Below, piece after piece: positions 57,369 to 64,000 of a stretch of DNA of 64,000 nt (positions within the stretch are counted from its first letter, which is position 1; every line of letters begins with the position of its first letter). The stretch is from the NCBI RefSeq assembly GCF_000425805.1, contig NZ_AUED01000011.1:211471-275470 (forward strand). Reading direction: 5' to 3'. The notes under the pieces were generated by a model that worked only from the letters and a program-made list of their open reading frames with translations, ran no database searches and had not been told where the DNA came from. Position numbers and translations under genes: made by a program. The stretch is from Pseudomonas vranovensis DSM 16006. Its GTDB lineage: Bacteria > Pseudomonadota > Gammaproteobacteria > Pseudomonadales > Pseudomonadaceae.

Positions 57369-59384
57369 ATGTCCGAGTTTCAGCTCGTCACCCGTTTCCA
57401 GCCAGCCGGCGATCAGCCGGAGGCCATTCGCCAGATGGTCGAAGGCATCGAGGCGGGCCTGGCGCACCAGACCCTGCTCGGGGTCACCGGCTCGGGCAAG
57501 ACCTTCAGTATCGCCAACGTGATTGCCCAGGTGCAGCGCCCGACCCTGGTGCTGGCGCCCAACAAGACCCTGGCGGCGCAGCTCTACGGCGAGTTCAAGG
57601 CGTTTTTCCCCAACAACGCCGTGGAGTATTTCGTTTCCTACTACGACTACTACCAACCCGAAGCCTACGTGCCGTCCTCCGACACCTTCATCGAGAAGGA
57701 TGCCTCGATCAACGACCACATCGAGCAGATGCGCTTGTCGGCGACCAAGGCACTGCTTGAACGGCGCGATGCGATCATTGTCACCACGGTGTCCTGCATC
57801 TATGGCCTGGGCAGCCCGGAAACCTACCTGAAGATGGTCCTGCACGTGGATCGCGGTGACAAGCTCGACCAGCGTGCCTTGCTGCGGCGCCTGGCCGACC
57901 TGCAGTACACCCGCAACGAAATGGATTTTGCCCGGGCTACCTTCCGTGTACGCGGGGATGTGATCGACATCTTCCCGGCCGAATCGGACCTAGAGGCCAT
58001 CCGCATCGAGCTGTTCGACGACGAGGTGGAGAACATCGCGGCCTTCGACCCGCTGACCGGCGAGGTGATCCGCAAGTTGCCGCGCTTCACGTTCTATCCC
58101 AAGAGCCACTATGTGACCCCGCGCGAAACCTTGCTGGAGGCGATGGAAGGTATCAAGGAAGAGCTGCAGCAGCGCCTGGAATACCTGCACAAGGCCAATA
58201 AGCTGGTCGAAGCCCAGCGCCTGGAGCAGCGCACCCGTTTTGACCTGGAGATGATTCTCGAACTCGGCTACTGCAATGGCATCGAGAACTACTCGCGCTA
58301 CCTCTCCGGTCGCCCGGCAGGGGCACCGCCGCCGACCCTCTACGACTATCTGCCGCCCGACGCCTTGCTGGTGATCGACGAATCCCACGTCAGCGTTCCG
58401 CAGGTCGGGGCGATGTACAAAGGCGACCGCTCACGCAAGGAAACCCTTGTCGAGTACGGTTTTCGCCTGCCCTCGGCGCTGGACAACCGGCCCATGCGCT
58501 TTGACGAATGGGAGGCGGTCAGCCCGCAGACTATCTTCGTCTCCGCGACCCCTGGGCCGTACGAGGCTGAGCACGCTGGCAGGGTAGTGGAGCAGGTGGT
58601 GCGCCCGACCGGCCTGGTCGACCCGCAGGTGGAGGTGCGCCCGGCCATCACCCAGGTCGATGATCTGCTCTCCGAGATCCGCAAGCGGGTCGCCGTTGAA
58701 GAGCGGGTGCTGGTCACCACCTTGACCAAGCGCATGGCCGAAGACCTCACCGACTATCTTGCCGACCATGATGTGCGGGTGCGCTACCTGCACTCGGACA
58801 TCGACACGGTGGAGCGGGTCGAAATCATCCGCGACCTGCGCCTGGGTACCTTCGATGTGTTGGTGGGGATCAACCTGTTGCGTGAGGGCCTGGACATGCC
58901 CGAGGTATCACTGGTGGCCATCCTCGATGCCGACAAGGAAGGCTTCCTGCGTTCCGAGCGATCGCTGATCCAGACCATCGGTCGTGCCGCCCGCAACCTC
59001 AACGGTCGCGCTATTCTCTATGCCGACAGAATTACCGGCTCGATGGAGCGAGCCATGGGTGAGACCGAGCGCCGTCGTGACAAGCAGATTGCATTCAATG
59101 AAGCCAATGGCATCGTGCCCAAGGGTGTGGTCAAGGACGTCACCGACATCATGGAAGGTGCCAACGTGCCCGGCTCGCGCAGCAAGAAGCGCAAGGGCAT
59201 GGCCAAGGCTGCCGAAGAAAGCGCGCGCTACGAGGCCGAGCTGCGCTCACCGGGCGAGATTGCCAAGCGCATCAAGCTGCTGGAAGAGAAGATGTACCAA
59301 CTGGCACGCGACCTGGAATTCGAGGCCGCAGCACAGCTGCGCGACGAGATCACCGCATTGCGCGAGCGCCTGCTTACCGCCTGA
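57369..59384 (+). CDS. uvrB: Excinuclease ABC subunit B
   Basis: DNA-damage verification helicase of nucleotide excision repair. 671 residues: GVTGSGKT at 38-45, beta-hairpin [27 protein letters not shown] near 90-116, DESHV near 338, helicase motifs V-VI ([39 protein letters not shown]), and UvrC-binding coiled coil at the C-terminus ([27 protein letters not shown]). ATG 57369 with AGAGG. SOS control by the box at 57320. The 3' end is overlapped in antisense by the reading frame of the efflux gene. Confidence 0.97.
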   Translation: MSEFQLVTRFQPAGDQPEAIRQMVEGIEAGLAHQTLLGVTGSGKTFSIANVIAQVQRPTLVLAPNKTLAAQLYGEFKAFFPNNAVEYFVSYYDYYQPEAYVPSSDTFIEKDASINDHIEQMRLSATKALLERRDAIIVTTVSCIYGLGSPETYLKMVLHVDRGDKLDQRALLRRLADLQYTRNEMDFARATFRVRGDVIDIFPAESDLEAIRIELFDDEVENIAAFDPLTGEVIRKLPRFTFYPKSHYVTPRETLLEAMEGIKEELQQRLEYLHKANKLVEAQRLEQRTRFDLEMILELGYCNGIENYSRYLSGRPAGAPPPTLYDYLPPDALLVIDESHVSVPQVGAMYKGDRSRKETLVEYGFRLPSALDNRPMRFDEWEAVSPQTIFVSATPGPYEAEHAGRVVEQVVRPTGLVDPQVEVRPAITQVDDLLSEIRKRVAVEERVLVTTLTKRMAEDLTDYLADHDVRVRYLHSDIDTVERVEIIRDLRLGTFDVLVGINLLREGLDMPEVSLVAILDADKEGFLRSERSLIQTIGRAARNLNGRAILYADRITGSMERAMGETERRRDKQIAFNEANGIVPKGVVKDVTDIMEGANVPGSRSKKRKGMAKAAEESARYEAELRSPGEIAKRIKLLEEKMYQLARDLEFEAAAQLRDEITALRERLLTA

Positions 59385-60992
59385 CTGTAGGAGCGGGCTT
59401 GCCCCGCGATAGCGATCCATCAAGGACACCGCTATCGCGGGGCAGTGTGCTTCTCCGGCCTTGAGCCCTTGCGGCAATCTGCGTGTCATCAACACCGCCA
59501 CCATGCTGATCGCCAAGCCGATGCCCACAAAGTGGAAGGCATCGTTATAGGCCATGATCATCGCCTGCTGGTGGGTGATCTCACTCAACTTGCCCAGTGC
59601 CGCAGCATCACTCCCCAGTCGCTCGGCTAACTGTGCCAGGCGCTCGGCTACCTGCGGGTTACTCGGCACCAGCGCTTCACGCAGGTAATCGAAATACACC
59701 TTGGTGCGCGCATCCAGCAAGGTCGCCAGCAGTGCAATGCCGATGGCGCCCCCCAGATTGCGCAGGATGTTGAACAGGCTCGACGCCGAACCCGCGTCCT
59801 GCGGCAGGATGTACGCCGTCGCAATCAGCGAGATGGTCACCATGATCATTGGTTGGCCCAGTGCGCGGATGATCTGGATCTGGTTGAATTGTTCGCCGGC
59901 GAAGTCCGGGTTGAGCACGCCGGAACTGAAGCTGGCCAGGCCAAACAGGCCAAAGCCCAGGGTGCAGAGGATTTTCGGCGAGATGACCTTCATCAACTGC
60001 GGCACCAGCGGAATCAGGAACAGTTGGGGAATGCCCATCCACATGATGACTTCGCCGATCTGCAAGGCGTTGTAGTTCTGGATCTGCGCCAGGTACAGCG
60101 GCAGCAGGTAGATCGAACCATATAGCCCGACCCCCATACCAAGGCTGGCGATGCTCGACAAACCGAAGTTGCGATTGCCGAGAATGCGCAGGTTGATCAG
60201 CGGGTTGGGCTTGGAAAATTGCAGGATCACGAAGGTGATCAGGCTCATCAGGGCGATGCTGCCAAGCCCGACAATCAGGCTCGACTCCAGCCAGTCCTTG
60301 CGGTGGCCTTCCTCCAGAAACACCTGCAGGCAGCCCAGGCCCACACCCAGGGTGACGATGCCGGCATAGTCGGTACTCTTGAGCAGCTCCCAGTGAGCTT
60401 CTTTCTTTTCCAGGCCATACATCAGGCCGGCGATCATCAATAGCCCCGGTGGGATGTTGATGTAGAAGATGTATTCCCAGCCCCAGTTCTCGGTGAGCCA
60501 GCCGCCCAGGGTCGGGCCGATGGAGGGGGCGAAGGTGGCCGTCATGGCGAACATGGCCATACCTTTGGCGCGATGGTGCTCAGGCAGCTTGATCAAGGTC
60601 AGGGTGAAGGCCAGCGGAATCAAGGCGCCGCCGGTAAACCCCTGCATGGCGCGGAAAATGATCATGCTCTCCAGGTTCCAGGACATCGAGCACAGCAGCG
60701 AAGACACCAGGAACCCCAGTGAAACCCAGACGGCCAGGCGCCTGGCAGACAGCAGCTGCACCAGCCAGGCGGTCAGCGGGATCATGATGATCTCGGCTAC
60801 CAGATAAGAGGTGGAGATCCAGGAGCCTTCCTCCAGGGTCGCCGACAGGGCGCCCTGGATATCCTTGAGCGAGGAGTTGGTGATCTGGATGTCCAATACC
60901 GCCATGAAGGCGCCGAGCATGACGCTCATGACCGCGATCCAGTCGCGTCGGCTGGGTTCGCCGACGGGACGGATCAGTTGATCACCGGCCAT
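59247..60992 (-). CDS. DHA2-family multidrug efflux protein (EmrB-like), extended C-terminus
   Basis: 14-helix MFS drug:proton antiporter. 581 residues; motif A-like [10 protein letters not shown], motif C GPTLGGWL near 156-163. The family normally ends at about 505-515 residues. Here the frame continues after [13 protein letters not shown] (residue about 510) straight through a REP element ([20 protein letters not shown]) and then antisense through the last 138 bases of uvrB. The last 70 or so residues are therefore REP-derived and non-native. Overlaps the upstream HlyD-type gene by 11 bases. Drug range unknown. Confidence 0.9.
   Translation of the reverse strand: MAGDQLIRPVGEPSRRDWIAVMSVMLGAFMAVLDIQITNSSLKDIQGALSATLEEGSWISTSYLVAEIIMIPLTAWLVQLLSARRLAVWVSLGFLVSSLLCSMSWNLESMIIFRAMQGFTGGALIPLAFTLTLIKLPEHHRAKGMAMFAMTATFAPSIGPTLGGWLTENWGWEYIFYINIPPGLLMIAGLMYGLEKKEAHWELLKSTDYAGIVTLGVGLGCLQVFLEEGHRKDWLESSLIVGLGSIALMSLITFVILQFSKPNPLINLRILGNRNFGLSSIASLGMGVGLYGSIYLLPLYLAQIQNYNALQIGEVIMWMGIPQLFLIPLVPQLMKVISPKILCTLGFGLFGLASFSSGVLNPDFAGEQFNQIQIIRALGQPMIMVTISLIATAYILPQDAGSASSLFNILRNLGGAIGIALLATLLDARTKVYFDYLREALVPSNPQVAERLAQLAERLGSDAAALGKLSEITHQQAMIMAYNDAFHFVGIGLAISMVAVLMTRRLPQGLKAGEAHCPAIAVSLMDRYRGASPLLQSGGKQALAQCGDLVAQLCCGLEFQVACQLVHLLFQQLDALGNLAR
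59387..59445. repeat. REP pair, second arm truncated
   Basis: Full arm GTAGGAGCGGGCTTGCCCCGCGATAGCGAT, spacer, then CCGCTATCGCGGGGCA; the expected GGCCCGCTCCTAC end of the second arm is missing and is replaced by the coding sequence of the efflux gene. Confidence 0.88.
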
Positions 60993-62031
60993 GGTCGGCG
61001 TTGTCTCGGATATCCACAGTCGCGGTAACCGACATGCCAGGGCGAATCCTGCCGTGCAGCGGGCTGTCGGCGTCGAAGGTGAGTTTCACTGGAATGCGCT
61101 GGACCACCTTGGTGAAGTTGCCGGTGGCGTTGTCCGGCGGCAACAGGCTGAATTGGGCACCGGAGGCGGCGAACAGGCTGTTGACCCGGGCCTGAATCGG
61201 GGTGTCGGGATAGCTGTCGAACACCAGTTCAGCTTTTTGCCCCGGTTGCATATGGCCGATCTGGGTTTCCTTGAAGTTGGCCTGAATCCAGATGTCCTCG
61301 TCCGGAACGATAGACAGCAAGTAAGCGCCGGCCTGAACCACCTGGCCGTTGCGGGCGGCGCGCTGGCCGATCATGCCGCTGATCGGCGCATGGATTTCGC
61401 TGCGGGTCAGGTTCAGTTCGGCTTGGGCCAGTTCGGCGCGGGCATTGACGATCTGGGCGTCCAGGCGCTTGATCTCGGCGGTCAGGGCGTTGACCTGCTG
61501 GCGCTGGCCCTGCAGGTCTGCCTGCGCCTTGCTCACCTGGGAGCGGGCGACGTGGTTTTCCGCCGACAGGGTGGTTACGCGCTCCTCGGAGACGTAGCCC
61601 GGCTTGCGCAGCGCCTGGGCACGGTTGAGATCCAGTTCGGCGCGCCCCAGAGTGGCCTGGTTGGCGGCGACTTGGGCCTGGCCAGCGGCAATCAGGCTGG
61701 CCTGTTGGGTCAGGCGGCTTTCGGCCTGCAGGCGTTCGGCTTCGCGGGTGTCGAGGGCTGCGCGGGCGCGCTCCACGGCCAGGCGAAAGTCGTCCGGCTC
61801 CAGGCGCACCAGCAGGTCGCCCTTGGCAACATGCTGGTTGTCCTGCACCAGTACTTCATCGATGCGCGCACCCAGTTGACTGGAGACCCGGGTGATTTCG
61901 CCCTGTACATAGGCGTTGTCGGTACTTTCGTAGAAGCGTCCCTTGAGGTACCAGTGGGCGAGAAAGGCGAGGGCAATCAGCAGGACAAGGGTGAGAAAAA
62001 CCAGCAGGCGACGCTTGAGTTGAGCAGGCAT
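60982..62031 (-). CDS. HlyD/EmrA-family membrane-fusion protein
   Basis: Periplasmic adaptor for the EmrB-like pump. 349 residues: one membrane helix about 9-27, biotinyl-lipoyl motif halves YVQGEITRVSSQLGARIDEVLVQDNQHVAKGDLLVRL (about 42-78) and AGAYLLSIVPDEDIWIQANFKE, and a long coiled-coil hairpin between them. Promoter region 62032-62174 is shared with the divergent gltX. No local regulator or outer-membrane channel gene. Confidence 0.92.
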   Translation of the reverse strand: MPAQLKRRLLVFLTLVLLIALAFLAHWYLKGRFYESTDNAYVQGEITRVSSQLGARIDEVLVQDNQHVAKGDLLVRLEPDDFRLAVERARAALDTREAERLQAESRLTQQASLIAAGQAQVAANQATLGRAELDLNRAQALRKPGYVSEERVTTLSAENHVARSQVSKAQADLQGQRQQVNALTAEIKRLDAQIVNARAELAQAELNLTRSEIHAPISGMIGQRAARNGQVVQAGAYLLSIVPDEDIWIQANFKETQIGHMQPGQKAELVFDSYPDTPIQARVNSLFAASGAQFSLLPPDNATGNFTKVVQRIPVKLTFDADSPLHGRIRPGMSVTATVDIRDNADHGR

Positions 62032-62174
62032 GAGACGATCGTTCCAATAATGTAAGCAAATTTAACCGTGTTTGGATCCACGACCACAAGTGCCGATCGC
62101 GCCCATTGCTGGAGCCCGATGCCCGCTCCCTGTTAACATCCAGCCTTTGTTTCATCTCTAGTTCGAGACTGTCC

Positions 62175-63656
62175 ATGACCACCGTTCGCACGCGTATCGC
62201 GCCTTCGCCTACTGGCGATCCCCACGTCGGCACCGCTTACATCGCCCTGTTCAATTACTGCTTTGCCAAGCAGCACGGCGGCGAGTTCATCCTGCGTATC
62301 GAAGATACCGACCAGTTGCGTTCGACCCGCGAGTCCGAACAGCAGATCTTCGACGCCCTGCGCTGGTTGGGCATCGAATGGAGCGAAGGCCCGGATGTTG
62401 GCGGCCCGCACGGCCCGTATCGGCAGAGTGAGCGGGGCGACATCTACAAGCAGTACGCCCAGCAACTGGTCGATGCCGGCCATGCATTCCCGTGCTTCTG
62501 CACCGCTGAAGAACTGGACCAGATGCGCGCCGAGCAGATGGCCCGCGGCGAAACCCCGCGCTACGACGGCCGTGCCTTGCTGCTCTCGCCTGAAGAAGTG
62601 CAGCGCCGCCTGGCCGCTGGCGAACCGCATGTGATCCGCATGAAGGTGCCGAGCGAAGGTGTGTGCGTGGTGCCGGACATGCTGCGTGGCGATGTCGAGA
62701 TTCCATGGGACCGCATGGATATGCAGGTCTTGATGAAGACCGATGGCTTGCCGACCTACTTCCTGGCCAACGTGGTCGATGACCACCTGATGGGCATCAC
62801 CCACGTGCTGCGCGGTGAAGAATGGCTGCCGTCGGCGCCCAAGCTGATCAAGCTGTACGAGTACTTCGGCTGGGAACAGCCGGTGCTGTGCTACATGCCG
62901 CTACTGCGCAACCCCGACAAGAGCAAGCTGTCCAAGCGCAAGAACCCGACTTCGGTGACCTTCTACGAGCGCATGGGCTTCATGCCTGAAGCCATGCTCA
63001 ACTACCTGGGCCGCATGGGCTGGTCGATGCCGGACGAGCGCGAGAAATTCTCGCTGGCCGAGATGGTCGAGCACTTCGACCTGTCGCGCGTTTCCCTGGG
63101 TGGCCCGATCTTCGATATCGAGAAACTGTCGTGGCTCAATGGCCAGTGGCTGCGTGACCTGCCGGTGGAAGAATTCGCCGCACGGGTGCAGAAATGGGCG
63201 TTCAACAGCGATTACATGATGAAGATCGCACCGCACGTGCAGGGCAGGGTAGAGACCTTCAGCCAGATCGCGCCGTTGGGTGGTTTCTTCTTTGAAGGGG
63301 CACTCAAGCTCGATGCCAAGCTGTTCGAGCACAAGAAGCTGTCGGCTGACCAGGTGCGCCAGGTCATGCAGTTGATCTTGTGGAAACTTGAAAGCCTGCG
63401 TCAGTGGGAGAAAGACCGCATCACCGGTTGCATCCAGGCAGTGGTCGAAGCGCTTGAGCTGAAGCTGCGTGATGCGATGCCGCTGATGTTCGCCGCGATC
63501 AGTGGCCAGGCCAGCTCGGTGTCTGTGCTGGACGCCATGGAGATCCTCGGCCCGGACCTGACCCGCTACCGCCTGCGCCAGGCCCTGGACCTGCTCGGTG
63601 GGGTGTCGAAGAAAGAAAACAAAGAGTGGGAAAAACTGTTGGGCACCATTGCCTGA
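62175..63656 (+). CDS. gltX: Glutamyl-tRNA synthetase
   Basis: 493 residues, discriminating-type length: HIGH-like [10 protein letters not shown] at 10-19, zinc-region CFCTAEEL near 108, KMSKS-like KLSKRKNP near 253, C-terminal anticodon-binding helices. ATG 62175 is the conserved start. A few bases later come a REPIN and a weak hairpin (63732-63749). Confidence 0.97.
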   Translation: MTTVRTRIAPSPTGDPHVGTAYIALFNYCFAKQHGGEFILRIEDTDQLRSTRESEQQIFDALRWLGIEWSEGPDVGGPHGPYRQSERGDIYKQYAQQLVDAGHAFPCFCTAEELDQMRAEQMARGETPRYDGRALLLSPEEVQRRLAAGEPHVIRMKVPSEGVCVVPDMLRGDVEIPWDRMDMQVLMKTDGLPTYFLANVVDDHLMGITHVLRGEEWLPSAPKLIKLYEYFGWEQPVLCYMPLLRNPDKSKLSKRKNPTSVTFYERMGFMPEAMLNYLGRMGWSMPDEREKFSLAEMVEHFDLSRVSLGGPIFDIEKLSWLNGQWLRDLPVEEFAARVQKWAFNSDYMMKIAPHVQGRVETFSQIAPLGGFFFEGALKLDAKLFEHKKLSADQVRQVMQLILWKLESLRQWEKDRITGCIQAVVEALELKLRDAMPLMFAAISGQASSVSVLDAMEILGPDLTRYRLRQALDLLGGVSKKENKEWEKLLGTIA

Positions 63657-63674
63657 TTGATTTTCCGAAAGAAA

Positions 63675-63725
63675 CATCGCGGGGCGAGCCCGCTCCTGTT
63701 GCAGGAGCGGGCTCGCCCCGCGATG
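63675..63725. repeat. Perfect REPIN palindrome
   Basis: 24-bp arms 63675-63698/63702-63725 with a 3-base loop (TTG), formed by two REP units head to head with the spacer lost. No mismatch in either arm. Confidence 0.93.
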
Positions 63726-63818
63726 TGCCAAACCCCGTAAAACCGGGGTGTTTCACGCGCCAGGCCGGTAAGTGATTGTTATCTCGGAAATTTTTTTTGG
63801 ATTTTGTTGAAAATATAT

Positions 63819-63847
63819 TTGACAGGTATGCAATCCGATCTTAATAT
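63819..63847 (+). promoter_or_regulatory. Promoter of tRNA-Ala
   Basis: Perfect -35 TTGACA (63819-63824), 17-base spacer, TAATAT (63842-63847), and GCGCCCC discriminator. Upstream T-rich tracts (63791-63818) look like an UP element. Confidence 0.9.
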
Positions 63848-63923
63848 GCGCCCCGTCCACAGCGATGAACGAAAACGAAACGCGAAGCACCCAGCCAAGC
63901 GATTCGGTTCAAAGCGACATAGT

Positions 63924-63999
63924 GGGGCTATAGCTCAGCTGGGAGAGCGCCTGCATGGCATGCAGGAGGTCAGCGGTTCGATCCCGCTTAGCTCCACCA
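63924..63999 (+). tRNA. tRNA-Ala (anticodon GGC)
   Basis: 76 bases including CCA, acceptor GGGGCTA/TAGCTCC, anticodon loop ATGGCAT, T arm GGTTCGATCC. Complete one base before the window ends; the operon may continue. Confidence 0.96.
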
Positions 64000-64000
64000 A

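Overview
The window is chromosomal DNA from a fluorescent Pseudomonas, most likely of the P. putida group. Evidence: the gene order sagS-gpx-msrB-alaA-htpX-tpm, the fatty-acid block plsX-fabD-fabG-acpP-fabF-pabC-mltG-tmk-holB-tatD, genus-restricted families (PA2817 family, class II DAHP synthase, a RgsA-like sRNA), GC-rich codon use, and REP elements built on the arm GGAGCGGGCTTGCCCCGCGAT that occur several times between genes. Nearly all genes are intact, closely packed housekeeping genes; only the first one is cut by the window edge.

Layout. 1-7 kb: YcaQ-type glycosylase (5' end missing), class II DAHP synthase, spermidine-synthase-like methyltransferase, DEAD-box helicase DeaD behind a structured leader, DODA-type dioxygenase, thiopurine methyltransferase. 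7-14.3 kb: HtpX, AlaA, then oxidative-damage repair enzymes (MsrB, glutathione peroxidase, fRMsr) around the hybrid kinase SagS and a DUF815 ATPase. 14.3-15.9 kb: a conserved protein and a duplicated tRNA-Glu/tRNA-Gly block. 15.9-20.5 kb: one very large, lower-GC, accessory protein resembling the Pseudomonas DUF6543 / dermonecrotic-toxin-like family. 20.6-26.7 kb: PA2817-family protein, FadE, GST, a YadGH-type ABC exporter, DUF2062. 26.9-33.7 kb: comEC, exbB/exbD-like pair, lpxK, Trm112-like, kdsB, LMW phosphatase, murB (envelope biogenesis, one strand). 33.8-37.6 kb: rne on the minus strand with a leader of about 0.7 kb, divergent from rluC. 37.6-50.7 kb: rluC-HAD-sppA, maf (minus), then yceD-rpmF-plsX-fabD-fabG-acpP-fabF-pabC-mltG-tmk-holB-tatD. 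50.7-57.1 kb: RgsA-like sRNA, class V aminotransferase, TetR regulator, MoaA-like radical SAM protein, a lipoprotein, DUF1285, a cupin, tRNA-Asn, aromatic/aspartate aminotransferase. 57.3-64 kb: SOS-controlled uvrB, an EmrAB-like efflux pair, gltX, a REPIN and tRNA-Ala at the edge.

The least ordinary items are: the large toxin-like protein next to the tRNA cluster; an efflux-pump reading frame that appears to have lost its stop codon to a REP element and now runs antisense into the end of uvrB; the multi-hairpin leaders of deaD and rne; and a holB-tatD junction with no pilZ. I saw no CRISPR array, prophage or insertion sequence. Hairpins, promoters and residue numbers were found by eye; family assignments rest on recognised motifs and gene order, not on database searches.
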